A DNA stretch of 64,000 nt, taken from positions 62,001 to 126,000 of the forward strand of contig CAZWSX010000005.1 of assembly GCA_964636985.1 (NCBI GenBank), read 5' to 3'. This stretch comes from CAZWSX01 sp964636985 (GTDB lineage Bacteria; Planctomycetota; Planctomycetia; Pirellulales; Pirellulaceae). The notes beneath the pieces are model-generated. The model ran no database searches and was not told where the DNA came from. It saw nothing but the letters and a program-made list of their open reading frames with translations. Positions 9,395 to 17,881 of this stretch are shown here, piece after piece; position 1 is the stretch's first letter; each line of letters starts with the position of its first letter. A program made the position numbers and the translations under genes.

Positions 9395-9552
9395 AAAACG
9401 TTCTCCTTAAAACTTCGAAATTCCAAGGTCGGCAAGATCTGCGAAGGAGGTAACGCGCGCCGCAACTTATGCGCACGTGCGAACCTAATCGCAGCTATTG
9501 AGGAGCAATGAGCAGGCGAAGCGACTGAATCGCTCACCTGGAAGAGGCTGAC

Positions 9553-10044
9553 TTAGCAGCGCATGATCTGATACGCGCGGAGCATCTGCCGGCCGTACAG
9601 TCCGGCGGGGCTCTCGCAGAGGACGACTGAATTCGTCAGTAAATCACGATCGAAATCGGACGAGAGGATGCCAACAGGTGCCGACCAGAGATGATCCGAT
9701 AATTCGACGATCTTCAAACTGGTGTCATTCGCCGTCGCCGCTACAACCGTCGCATGACGGTTCCCGCAAGGGCAAGGCGACCCATTGCCTTCGCTCGAGG
9801 AAGGAATGTCCTTCTGCTGCGAGCCGGCACGTACGGAAGATTGCTTGTGACAGCAACTGGCTCCCCCAGAGAGGACGTTTTTCGCGAGTCGCCCATTTCC
9901 GCGGGATGTTGAGGAACTCCCCGCCGTTGCAGACAGCTGGCGACCAAGGGAATGTCCCGTGAGACGATGCGCACTGCAACAGCAGACAAACGGCCCGAAT
10001 ACCGTTGCCAAACTGAGATAGGCGATAAGTCCAATACGGAACAT
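9553..10044 (-). CDS. Cys-rich exported hypothetical protein
   Basis: A 163-residue protein with a hydrophobic N-terminus (GLIAYLSLATVFGPFV) running into CCCSAHRLTGH, then further Cys clusters (ASCCHK, SPCPCGNRH) and a C-terminal MRC. I do not recognise a family. The signal-like N-terminus, the cysteine clusters and the location between copA and the metal-site lipoproteins suggest a periplasmic or membrane-attached metal-binding protein. It lies 83 nt after copA; that gap has a possible promoter (TTGGCC, 18 nt, TAAAAT on the minus strand) with a small inverted repeat (CCACC/GGTGG) in its spacer, so it may be transcribed separately from copA. Confidence 0.65.
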   Translation of the reverse strand: MFRIGLIAYLSLATVFGPFVCCCSAHRLTGHSLGRQLSATAGSSSTSRGNGRLAKNVLSGGASCCHKQSSVRAGSQQKDIPSSSEGNGSPCPCGNRHATVVAATANDTSLKIVELSDHLWSAPVGILSSDFDRDLLTNSVVLCESPAGLYGRQMLRAYQIMRC

Positions 10045-10127
10045 AAACTGCTCAAAGAGTTATTGAAGACTTAGGTTGATTTTACCCCACCGAACATCTG
10101 GTGGCCAATGCCATTTCGTCCCGGTTC

Positions 10128-12650
10128 CTAAAGGTGGACATTCCGTAACCGCAAAGCGTTACCGATGACAGAGACAGAACTCAGGCTCATGGCTGCTCCT
10201 GCAATGATGGGACTGAGGAGGATTCCGAAAAACGGATAAAGGAGGCCCGCTGCGATCGGAATGCCAAGCACGTTGTAAACAAAGGCGAAAAACAGGTTCT
10301 GCCGGATGTTCCACATGGTGGCGCGGCTCAGGCGAATCGCCTTTGCGATCCCGCGCAGGTCCCCCTTCACGAGGGTGATCCCGGCGCTCTGCATGGCTAC
10401 ATCGGTGCCTGTTCCCATCGCGATCCCGACCTCGGCCTCGCTAAGTGCCGGTGCATCGTTGATGCCATCACCGGCCATGGCAACGTGTTCCCCCTTGGCT
10501 CGCAGGCTTTTCACGTGGGCGACTTTTCCGGCCGGTTCGATTTCCGCTTCGAACGCATCAATGCCAAGCAACCTGGCAACCGCCGCGGCCGTTCGCTTGT
10601 TGTCGCCGGTCAGCATGGCGATGCGTAGACCGAGTTCGTGAAGCTCGGTGATCGCCTGACTCGTTGTCGACTTGATGGGGTCCGCTACAGCGACAATGCC
10701 GGCCGCCTTGCCGTCGATCGCTACGAACATGGCGGTCTTTCCTTCTTCCTGAAGCTTTGCCGCGGCCGCTTCCAGTGGTTCCAAGTCGGCGATGTTCTCC
10801 GACCGAAGAAACGCAGGTTTGCCAATGAGGACGCGGCGGCCGCCGACTGAACCGATGACTCCGCCCGCCGTGACCGATCGGAAATCCTTCGCTGTTTCGA
10901 GCACCAACCCCTGGGACTTGGCCCCTTTCACGATCGATGCGGCTAGGGGATGCTCGCTTCCCTGTTCCAGCGAGGCCACCAATCGCAAGAACTCTTTGGA
11001 ATCGAATCCGCCGGTTGGCAGCACGTCCATCAGTTTTGGATTGCCTTCGGTGAGGGTGCCCGTTTTGTCGACGACCAGAGTGGTGACTTTTTCCAGCCGT
11101 TCCAGGGCCTCGGCGTTTTTTACGAGCACACCGTCCTGCGTTCCACGGCCGACACCCACCATGATGGACATGGGCGTCGCCAGGCCGAGTGCGCACGGGC
11201 AGGCGATGATGAGCACGGCGACGGCGTTGACGATGGCATAGGCAAGCTTCGGCTCCGGCCCGAGCCACATCCAAAGCACAAACGTCAGCGTGGACACGGC
11301 AAGTACCGTGGGGACGAAGATGCCGGCGACGGCGTCCGCGATTCCCTGAATTGGTGCACGGCTGCGCTGCGCCTCGGCCACCATGTTGACGATTTGCCCC
11401 AGCAACGTTTCGCTACCGATTCGTTCGGCAGTCATGATGAAACTGCCGGTACCGTTCACGGTCCCGCCGGTCACTTTGTCGCCCAGGTTCTTTTCCACAG
11501 GCAAGGACTCGCCGGTGATCATGGACTCGTCGACACTCGAGTGACCTTCCAGGATTTTTCCGTCGACGGGAACCTTGTCGCCTGGAACAACTCGCAGCTT
11601 ATCGCCGACCTTTACCTGATCGAGTGGGATCTCTTGATCGCCCCCGGGCACAACGCGCCGCGCGACAGGGGGTGCAAGGTTCAGCAGGGCCTTGATGGCG
11701 CTTCCTGTGCGACTGCGAGCACGCAATTCGAGCACCTGCCCTAGCAGCACTAGCACAACGATGACGGCAGCTGCCTCGAAATAGATCGCGACTTTTCCAC
11801 CGTGCTGCATCGCGTGGGGAAAAACGCCCGGCAAGAATAGGGCCACGACGCTGTAGGCGTAGGCAGCGCCGACACCGATGGCGATCAAGGTGAACATGTT
11901 CAGGTGGCCGGTGATCAGCGAGCGCCACCCACGGCGAAAAAACGGCCACGCTGCCCACCCAATCACAGGAGTCGAAAGCCCAAATTGAATCCAGCGCGAA
12001 GCGGAGCTATCGGCCCACGATCGCACGGCGGTACCAGGAAACAGGTGGGCCATCGCCAGGACAAAGACGGGAATTGTCAATGCGGCCGCGATCCAGAAAC
12101 GCGTCGTCATGTCGCGTAGTTCGGCATCGTCATCTTCGTCGGTTGTCGCTTGGACCGTCTTTGGCTCCAATGCCATGCCGCATTTTGGGCAATCGCCAGG
12201 ATGATCCTGCTGCACTTCAGGGTGCATGGGGCAGGTGTAGATCGTTTTGGCCGAAGCTGATGGAGTCCACGCGGGATTGCGTTCGAGCGCCATCCCGCAC
12301 ATGGGGCAGTCACCGGGCTTGTCCGATTCCACGCCGGGGCACATTGGGCAGTAATACTTAGCCGTCGCCGAAGGTTGAGGCGCAGCGGCCTTGTGATCGT
12401 GATGTGCACAGCAGGCGGGGACCTGTTCGCTCACTATCTGCAACTGCATGAGATTGTCGGCTCCGGGCGCGGAGACAAATTGTTTTGGATTCGCTCGGAA
12501 TTTCTCAAGGCAATGGGTGCTGCAAAAGTGGTACTCAGTTCCGGCAAATGTGAAATGGCCTGCGGCCTTGCTGGGGTTGACCTTCATGCCGCAGACGGGA
12601 TCGATTACCGAAGTCGCCGGCACATCGTGATGGACGTGTTCGTGAGGCAT
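10128..12650 (-). CDS. copA: Copper-translocating P1B-type ATPase with N-terminal YHS and two CPMC-type metal domains
   Basis: An 840-residue heavy-metal exporter. The N-terminus is His-rich, then a YHS domain (DPVCGMKV, HFCSTHC, residues 18-57) and two treble-clef-like heavy-metal-binding repeats (YYCPMCPG...CPMCGMALE, 99-123; YTCPMHPE...CPKCGMALE, 138-162) replace the usual HMA domain. The ATPase core is complete: TGES (379-382), membrane CPC ion motif (484-486), phosphorylation site DKTGT (528-532), HP motif (567-568) and GDGINDAP (726-733). Known role of the family: ATP-driven export of Cu(I)/Ag(I) from the cytoplasm. It starts 3 nt after the merR stop, so both share one transcript. Confidence 0.95.
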   Translation of the reverse strand: MPHEHVHHDVPATSVIDPVCGMKVNPSKAAGHFTFAGTEYHFCSTHCLEKFRANPKQFVSAPGADNLMQLQIVSEQVPACCAHHDHKAAAPQPSATAKYYCPMCPGVESDKPGDCPMCGMALERNPAWTPSASAKTIYTCPMHPEVQQDHPGDCPKCGMALEPKTVQATTDEDDDAELRDMTTRFWIAAALTIPVFVLAMAHLFPGTAVRSWADSSASRWIQFGLSTPVIGWAAWPFFRRGWRSLITGHLNMFTLIAIGVGAAYAYSVVALFLPGVFPHAMQHGGKVAIYFEAAAVIVVLVLLGQVLELRARSRTGSAIKALLNLAPPVARRVVPGGDQEIPLDQVKVGDKLRVVPGDKVPVDGKILEGHSSVDESMITGESLPVEKNLGDKVTGGTVNGTGSFIMTAERIGSETLLGQIVNMVAEAQRSRAPIQGIADAVAGIFVPTVLAVSTLTFVLWMWLGPEPKLAYAIVNAVAVLIIACPCALGLATPMSIMVGVGRGTQDGVLVKNAEALERLEKVTTLVVDKTGTLTEGNPKLMDVLPTGGFDSKEFLRLVASLEQGSEHPLAASIVKGAKSQGLVLETAKDFRSVTAGGVIGSVGGRRVLIGKPAFLRSENIADLEPLEAAAAKLQEEGKTAMFVAIDGKAAGIVAVADPIKSTTSQAITELHELGLRIAMLTGDNKRTAAAVARLLGIDAFEAEIEPAGKVAHVKSLRAKGEHVAMAGDGINDAPALSEAEVGIAMGTGTDVAMQSAGITLVKGDLRGIAKAIRLSRATMWNIRQNLFFAFVYNVLGIPIAAGLLYPFFGILLSPIIAGAAMSLSSVSVIGNALRLRNVHL

Positions 12651-12653
12651 GGC

Positions 12654-13106
12654 TTATTCCTTTCGCCTTGATTTGGCCACGTGGCCTGAGCTGTGGTCCT
12701 GATGGCACGGCGATTCGATGGCGTCCAAGATTGGACATCCTTCCAACGTTCCTTTGCCGTCACATGCAAGGATCAAAGGTGCCAGCGCTTTTTTCATTCG
12801 TTTGAGCTCGCCAATTCGTTGGTCGATATCCGCGATCTTGGCCTCGGCCCGCTCGCGAATCTGCGACCGCGTAGCGGCGGGGTCCAATTTCAGCGCAAAA
12901 AGCTCTTTGATTTCACGCAACGTAAAGCCCAAGCGCTGCGCCTGTTTGATGAAGCGAAGTCGATCCACGGCGTCCGGTTCGTAAACGCGATAGCCCGAGC
13001 CGAGGCGGGTGGGGTGCTCGAGCAGGCCTTCGCGTTCGTAGAAACGCACGGTTTCTACGCCGACGCCTGCATCGCGTGCGATCTTTCCGATGGTTAACGA
13101 CGGCAT
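12654..13106 (-). CDS. MerR-family metal-responsive regulator
   Basis: A 150-residue MerR-type activator. The N-terminal winged helix (IGKIARDAGVGVETVRFYEREGLL) and the LGSGYRVYEPDAV wing are canonical. A long dimerisation helix leads to the metal loop LACDGKGTLEGCPI with Cys115 and Cys124, plus Cys134 in SPCHQDH. No cysteine is present at the region equivalent to MerR Cys82/ZntR Cys79, which favours a Cu(I)/Ag(I) sensor of CueR type, although the Cys spacing (9) is like ZntR; the metal is therefore not certain. It heads the operon containing copA and probably activates its own promoter (13125-13156). The Shine-Dalgarno sequence GAGAGGAA lies just upstream of the ATG. Confidence 0.92.
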   Translation of the reverse strand: MPSLTIGKIARDAGVGVETVRFYEREGLLEHPTRLGSGYRVYEPDAVDRLRFIKQAQRLGFTLREIKELFALKLDPAATRSQIRERAEAKIADIDQRIGELKRMKKALAPLILACDGKGTLEGCPILDAIESPCHQDHSSGHVAKSRRKE

Positions 13107-13124
13107 GTTTTCCTCTCCGATCCG

Positions 13125-13156
13125 ATTCTACAGGCCGTACCATACTACAGAGTCAA
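13125..13156 (-). promoter_or_regulatory. MerR-type promoter/operator
   Basis: Reading the minus strand, -35 TTGACT (13151-13156) and -10 TAGAAT (13125-13130) are separated by 20 bp, too long for ordinary sigma-70 use but typical of MerR-activated promoters. The spacer holds the interrupted dyad CTGTAG-TATG-GTACGG, which aligns position by position with the mercury-operator dyad CCGTAC-ATGA-GTACGG. The predicted transcript starts about 10 nt before the merR ATG. Confidence 0.75.
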
Positions 13157-13248
13157 GAGACGTTCCCAAAAAGTGCGTGCGCCAGCAAATTGAGCTTCTC
13201 GGCGACAACCGGTCCGTGCGACCTCCCACGTTGGACGTAGATATCTGA

Positions 13249-13719
13249 GTGCGAGCGCGCGGCCTGATGCATGGCCCGGCCGGCTACTCGGCACGAGCCG
13301 CAGGGCAACGGATCTACCAAGCGAGAGAGTACTCGCAGCAGTTTTATGAATACGCGCGCCCTGCGCCGGCGCAATCGATACCCACCGTCGTAACGAAGGT
13401 GGAGACGGAGCACATCGGCCAAACGTTGGACGCAGCAAAACAGAATTTGGCGGTGGTCAAGAAGGATGCCGAGAAGACCAGCGACAAGGCTGTCCTCAAG
13501 AAGCTCGAGTTGATCGACGCGCATTTGGCCAAGGCCGCCGAGCACCACCAGATGATGAACATGGAGTGCTGCAAGGAAAAAGTGGACGGCGAGGCCGTCG
13601 CGGATTGCTGCGACAACCTCATGACCGAACTCGACAAGGCGCTGGCCGAGCACGCCTCGCTGATTCGGTTGCTAGGCGGCAAGGCTCCGCCCGCCGAAGC
13701 GCCCAAGCAAGCGAAATAG
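13249..13719 (+). CDS. Hypothetical protein with Cys pairs, apparently lacking its N-terminus
   Basis: A 156-residue open frame starting at GTG (an ATG at 13267 is an alternative). The first 40 residues are Arg/Ala/Tyr-rich (GQRIYQAREYSQQFYEYARPAP). From about residue 50 it becomes a helical region (QTLDAAKQNLAVVKKDAEKTSDKAVLKKLELIDAHLAKAAEHHQM) followed by MECCKE and DCCDNL, two CC pairs that could bind metal. No signal peptide or clear Shine-Dalgarno sequence is seen, and an in-frame stop lies just upstream, so the annotated N-terminus may be a truncated remainder of an exported protein. The family is not recognised. It is divergent from merR. Confidence 0.6.
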   Translation: MRARGLMHGPAGYSARAAGQRIYQAREYSQQFYEYARPAPAQSIPTVVTKVETEHIGQTLDAAKQNLAVVKKDAEKTSDKAVLKKLELIDAHLAKAAEHHQMMNMECCKEKVDGEAVADCCDNLMTELDKALAEHASLIRLLGGKAPPAEAPKQAK

Positions 13720-13819
13720 GCACAAAACGGATCGCGCCCTGTTGCATCGCGCGCTGAGCGATTGTTTTGCGAGGGCTCGGGCGAAACCAAACCACGCCCG
13801 GGCCAATTTGTGATTGTGC

Positions 13820-15013
13820 TTACTCTTTGATCTCTTCGTGCTGCGTGGAGATCATCACTTCGTCCTCGTTTTGGATCGAAAGGTATACGACGATGGGGCG
13901 ACCTTCGGGAACTTTTGCCGTAAGCTTGTTGCCGCTTAGTTCGCCGGGGACACTTTTCCATTCGCGTTTTTGCCAAGGCCCTTGGTCGGTCGTGTAATGC
14001 AGTTCAGGACGAGCGAGCTTTTCGCTTTTGTCGACCGTACACGTCGCCATTCCATCCGCGACCGTCAATGCCGACAGCTTGGGCAGCGAAGGGCCATCGC
14101 GCAGCACACTGTCGACAAAGTCATCGACGACGCGAAAACTCCAAATGTGCCCGTGAGGGAGTCGCGGCACGACCGAGAGCGTCACGTTGTCTTTGGCTTC
14201 GTTGTTGTTTTTGACGAGACTGTAAGTCTTCTTGTAGCTATCGAGCGGATAGGCAAAATCGTTGGTCCCGTTAAGGTACAAGATCGGACAACGGACTCCG
14301 CCGACATACTTCGCTGGGTCCCAATACTGGGTCCAACGCTCGCGCTGTTCGGCAGGCATCGCGCGGATACGATCGGTCCAGGCGCTGTTGTCATCCAGAA
14401 ACCCGCAGCCGTAAACGGGCACAGCGACTTTAAATCGGTCGTCGATGCCGGCGACGATGTTTGTCAGATACCCGCCCCAGCTAATGCCTGTGATGCCGAT
14501 TCGCTTCGCATCGACATCTTCGCGGGCGGCAATCAATGAATGCGCGCGAACGACGTCCGCGACGGCATGGTAGGTCCACAGGCTTTTTGCGCTGGCATCG
14601 TCGAACGCTTTGAACTTCACGTCGTCGGACTGGTCCGGCGCACCATCCGCGAGCCGACCATCGGGACCATTGCCAGCGAGGTCCATCGCGATGGCGGCGT
14701 AACCATGCTTCTGCCAATGAATGGCCCAATCCTTGAACGCCTTGCCGCCACCGCCATGCACGAGGACCATGGCAGGAAACGGCCCCGCGCCATCGGGCTT
14801 GGCGAAGTAAGCGAACACACGCGTCGGTTTGCCTTCCAGGGGCTCGCCAGCGAAGTAAACTTCCTGCACTCCGGAAGTTGGCTCCGACCATTTCGCTTCC
14901 GGCGGCTTCTTGAGTTCGGCCATATTCCATGGCCCCGTGTTGCGATCATCGGCTACCGCGAGCGACGCGAAACTGAGGAAAATGAAAAGCAAGATTCGCA
15001 AGTCTCGAAACAT
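13820..15013 (-). CDS. Secreted alpha/beta hydrolase (acetyl-xylan esterase / dienelactone hydrolase-like)
   Basis: A 397-residue protein. The open frame extends upstream to 15730, but the ATG at 15013 opens a clear signal peptide (FRDLRILLFIFLSFASLAVADD), so the upstream part is not used. The fold motifs are VHGGGG (oxyanion loop), the nucleophile elbow GISWGG, an acidic residue in NGTNDFAYP and the catalytic histidine in LPHGH. A C-terminal beta domain with PELHYTTDQGPWQKREW follows. Planctomycete relatives are annotated as acetyl-xylan esterase or prolyl oligopeptidase-like hydrolases; the substrate is unknown. Tail-to-tail with the preceding hypothetical gene. Confidence 0.85.
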   Translation of the reverse strand: MFRDLRILLFIFLSFASLAVADDRNTGPWNMAELKKPPEAKWSEPTSGVQEVYFAGEPLEGKPTRVFAYFAKPDGAGPFPAMVLVHGGGGKAFKDWAIHWQKHGYAAIAMDLAGNGPDGRLADGAPDQSDDVKFKAFDDASAKSLWTYHAVADVVRAHSLIAAREDVDAKRIGITGISWGGYLTNIVAGIDDRFKVAVPVYGCGFLDDNSAWTDRIRAMPAEQRERWTQYWDPAKYVGGVRCPILYLNGTNDFAYPLDSYKKTYSLVKNNNEAKDNVTLSVVPRLPHGHIWSFRVVDDFVDSVLRDGPSLPKLSALTVADGMATCTVDKSEKLARPELHYTTDQGPWQKREWKSVPGELSGNKLTAKVPEGRPIVVYLSIQNEDEVMISTQHEEIKE

Positions 15014-15167
15014 CGATGCACCAAACAGGTGGAGTATTCGCAAGGAGGTATTGGAACAAGATACACAGGCTGACCCGTTCGTGGCTAGCGCTCGCGCGCA
15101 TTGCTCCGGGGAATTGACGTGTCGTGGTGATCCGACCTGAAGTTCCGTGAGACAACGCAAACGGTGA

Positions 15168-15290
15168 TCACATCTTCTTGCATTGAACAGCGCGAAGCGC
15201 TTCGCCGGTGGTCCAAAGAGCAGCGCCCAATAGGACGACGTCCTTGATGAGGAATTGGCCTGGCACGGCCAGGGCCGGAAAACCGAGGCC
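15168..15290 (-). pseudogene. Remnant of a DUF417-like membrane protein (C-terminal part only)
   Basis: About 40 residues ending at a stop read LGFPALAVPGQFLIKDVVLLGAAL followed by WTTGEALRA, matching my memory of the conserved C-terminal end of DUF417/YkgB-type inner-membrane proteins. Upstream of about 15290 no frame continues the family, so only the 3-prime end survives. The surrounding 15014-15508 holds no other convincing gene. Confidence 0.45.
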
Positions 15291-15508
15291 ACTCTGTTCC
15301 GCTGAGCGTCGTTGTCGAGCGTGTACACGAAGCTCGACTCGGACATCCTCATGTCGTTCGTCGACATCATCAACTTTAAAAAGGGGGGGGTCCCCGTCCT
15401 CGTGGTAGACGGCGACCCCGTTCGCTGCCATGCTGTAAGAACAAATCTATTCATCGCGAGCCGCTCAACGGTTGGCTCCTCGCCTCGAATTCTTTTGCGA
15501 GGTGAGCC

Positions 15509-15661
15509 ATGAGGGACGAAGTCGAGCGCGTCATTGACTGGACGAATCAGAGTTTGGTGCAGAGTACCGACTCGCTTCAAAAAGCTGAAGTCGCTGCCGC
15601 GGCCGCAGTCGAAATGATCGCGTGTTTGCAAAAACTCTTGACGCAGTCGTACAAGCCCTGA
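15509..15661 (+). CDS. Small hypothetical protein (50 aa)
   Basis: An ATG preceded by GAGGTGA at correct spacing opens a 50-codon frame: MRDEVERVIDWTNQSLVQS, then a helical Ala-rich stretch and a C-terminal LLTQSYKP. The strong Shine-Dalgarno sequence and the amphipathic helix pattern support translation. The family is not recognised. It lies 5-prime of the GlsB-like gene with a gap of about 290 bp that shows nothing else. Confidence 0.45.
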   Translation: MRDEVERVIDWTNQSLVQSTDSLQKAEVAAAAAVEMIACLQKLLTQSYKP

Positions 15662-15954
15662 ATCACGCGAACCAGTTACTCGCGCCGCGCGAGGCCCCGG
15701 AACTGGAGCCTCCACGCGTTGCAGATTCAAGAAATGCTTCCAGGCCGCGCCTAGGCGTTCGGACGGTCCGGGGCCGGCAAGGCGAGGGGCGAACTTCGCG
15801 TCGCTCGTTCTGGATAACAGGCGATTGAATCACCAGGGGGACGACAGTCTCCGGTCGAATCGGCTGGCACTGCGCGGTATCTGGGGCCGTGGAAGCCACT
15901 TCTTTGCAATTTGGATTTCTGAAAGCTGGCGTTCGTGATGGAGAGCGATGATTC

Positions 15955-16212
15955 ATGGGATTTCTTTTGTGGGTAGCGTTTGGCGTTGTAGCGGGCAGCA
16001 TGGCGAGGCGGGTCTTGCCTGGTCCGAGCGCGGGTGGCTTGGCGATGGCGATTCCACTTGGGGTTGGAGGAGCGATTGTCGGCGGCGGGATCGGTCTTCT
16101 GCTCGGTCCAAGTACAGCAGCCATCGACGTTCGTGCGCTGCTATTGGCAATCGCCGTATCACTGGGGGTACTGCTGTGTTATCGAAGTTTTGCGTTGCGT
16201 ACTGGGCCTTGA
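15955..16212 (+). CDS. GlsB/YeaQ/YmgE-family stress-response membrane protein
   Basis: An 85-residue very hydrophobic protein with three predicted membrane helices rich in glycine (LLWVAFGVVAGSMARRVLP; GLAMAIPLGVGGAIVGGGIGLLLG; ALLLAIAVSLGVLLCYRSF). The first helix with G-x-x-A-x-x-ARR-x-x-PG is the usual start of the transglycosylase-associated (GlsB/YeaQ) family, although the later part diverges. Start chosen at 15955 because GGAGAG lies 8 nt upstream. Members are small inner-membrane proteins linked to stress; the molecular role is unknown. Confidence 0.7.
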   Translation: MGFLLWVAFGVVAGSMARRVLPGPSAGGLAMAIPLGVGGAIVGGGIGLLLGPSTAAIDVRALLLAIAVSLGVLLCYRSFALRTGP

Positions 16213-16277
16213 CGAACTTGCTCGCGGGTTCGAGTTCAAGCTGCCTTCCGCAAGCTGTTAGCTGAGGAACCGTCTCC

Positions 16278-16847
16278 ATGTCGCGTCTTGCTTTGTTGTT
16301 CGGTGTCTCCGGCGCCGGCAAGGGCCACATCGCCAAAATGCTGCTCAAGAAGGTGAGCCCACTTCACGTGATCGCCAGCGATCTGATTCAGCAGCACATT
16401 GCGGGAATCGTTGCTCCGTCGCTCAAAGCGGGAAGGGCGATGGACCCCAGCTTGGGCGAAAAATGGGCCAACCTTCCCAATTCGAAAGATCTGTTTGCCG
16501 ACTCCATTCGGGAGCGATACCCAATTCCCGAGGATTGCAGGTGGATTCTCGCGCAAGGAGATTTTTTGAGTTATCCAGCATGGCAAGCGGCATTCCTTCA
16601 AGGTGTTACTGCTACGGGCGCGACAATCAAGGGCGTGAAGTCGTTTTGGATCGATCCGGACCCGCAAGAAGTTCTGGGAAACGTTCGAAGTCGAAAACGT
16701 CCTCAAGATGAAAATCGCAATTACTACTCCGAGGCCATGCGCGTGACCGAATATCGCCGCCGACTTGAGAGAAGCGACTGTTTTCGATCCGAAGACTCGA
16801 TCACCGTTGCCAGGGCGATTTGCAGGTTTTTCGATTCGGCGGTTTGA
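16278..16847 (+). CDS. P-loop NTPase / small-molecule kinase-like protein
   Basis: A 189-residue protein beginning with a beta strand and Walker A motif (LALLFGVSGAGKG, Lys15), as in adenylate- or gluconate-kinase-like P-loop proteins. A lid-type region with Arg residues (NVRSRKRPQDENRNYY) lies near residues 135-150 and could contact phosphates. ILAQGDFL may serve as the Walker B-like acidic strand. The specific substrate is not recognisable. It lies upstream of a histidine-kinase-like ATPase with 37 nt between them, so the two are probably co-transcribed. Confidence 0.65.
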   Translation: MSRLALLFGVSGAGKGHIAKMLLKKVSPLHVIASDLIQQHIAGIVAPSLKAGRAMDPSLGEKWANLPNSKDLFADSIRERYPIPEDCRWILAQGDFLSYPAWQAAFLQGVTATGATIKGVKSFWIDPDPQEVLGNVRSRKRPQDENRNYYSEAMRVTEYRRRLERSDCFRSEDSITVARAICRFFDSAV

Positions 16848-16884
16848 TGAGCCGACGCGGTCTTCCAAACAAGGAGTGTTCAAA

Positions 16885-17664
16885 ATGGCATCCCCCGACA
16901 AGTTCGACAAGGAAACCGATAGCGAAGTTACCGACGATTTGGTTTCGACTTACGCTGCGGAGTTGGAGGTTGAAGTCGACCGGTTGCGAATCCGCGAGGA
17001 GATTGTCCGCAATGAGGCGAACGAGTTTTTGAGCCTGCTTTCGCTTTTGACGGCCTCTGGCACTGATTTAGCAGAGGGGAGAGCGGCTCGAACAAAGATA
17101 AGCGAAGCGATGCAAGCCTTTCGCGAACTACTCCAGCACTTGAACGATCAAGCGGGGCCGGTGCCGGAACGCGATGACGTTGCCACCATCGATTTACAAA
17201 GCTTGATCGAGCAAGTTTTTAACACGGAACAGCGAGTACATCGCGCGAGCGACGTAGTGCTGCATCTATCGCTTCAAAGCGAAACGATCTTGTGGTTTCC
17301 CAATCGACTGCGTCACATCCTTCACAACTTAATAGGGAATGCGCTACGATTTCGAGAACCAACCAAAGGCGAAACCCGTGTCAGCGTCGCGGCAAAGGCG
17401 GCCGACGGGCAGTTTGAGCTACGAGTCAGCGACAATGGCACCGGCATCTCTGCGGCTCTTGCTACATCGCTTGTCGATCTTCCTCATCGCGCCGCAGAAA
17501 AACGGCCGATGCACTCGAGTCTCGGACTTGCGGTCGTCCAATCTCTGGTCAATCAATGCTGCGGCAGCGTCAAATTGCAGAGCGATGAGCACCAGGGAAC
17601 GAGTATCGTCGTGCATCTTCCACGGTACGCCACTGGCGACTTTTTAGAATCAAGCGGTGACTGA
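16885..17664 (+). CDS. GHKL ATPase-domain protein resembling a histidine kinase but lacking a phospho-acceptor His
   Basis: A 259-residue soluble protein. The frame opens further upstream, but the ATG at 16885 has AAGGAG 8 nt before it. Residues 15-110 form a helical, coiled-coil-like region (LEVEVDRLRIREEIVRNEANEFLSLLS), where a kinase DHp helix would carry HE; here NEANEF replaces it and no histidine is found. Residues 130-250 form the ATP-binding domain: N box HNLIGNALRF, G1 DNGTG and G2-like SSLGLAVVQSL. It may be a degenerate sensor kinase or an anti-sigma/phosphotransfer ATPase. No membrane segment is seen. Confidence 0.72.
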   Translation: MASPDKFDKETDSEVTDDLVSTYAAELEVEVDRLRIREEIVRNEANEFLSLLSLLTASGTDLAEGRAARTKISEAMQAFRELLQHLNDQAGPVPERDDVATIDLQSLIEQVFNTEQRVHRASDVVLHLSLQSETILWFPNRLRHILHNLIGNALRFREPTKGETRVSVAAKAADGQFELRVSDNGTGISAALATSLVDLPHRAAEKRPMHSSLGLAVVQSLVNQCCGSVKLQSDEHQGTSIVVHLPRYATGDFLESSGD

Positions 17665-17881
17665 GCGGCTCTGCAAGCAGGGGGAACCTTTCGAACACCA
17701 GTTCGGCGGAATAGAAGCCGATAGAACGGTCCCACAAGGAGCTTTCACATTTGCGAGTGCGCCTTGGTTTAAGTTCCGATGGACGGGCGATATTTCTTTT
17801 TCCTTCAAGCAGCCACTGTTTGCACGCTTGCGCGCGGAACTGGGAAAGACGCCGACGCGATTGCCGAGGAAACCCAGCAGG

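Noticed and set aside
15014..15730. N-terminal extension of the hydrolase at 13820-15013
   Set aside because: The ATG at 15013 begins a clear signal peptide; the upstream part has no domain and overlaps the DUF417 remnant in another frame.
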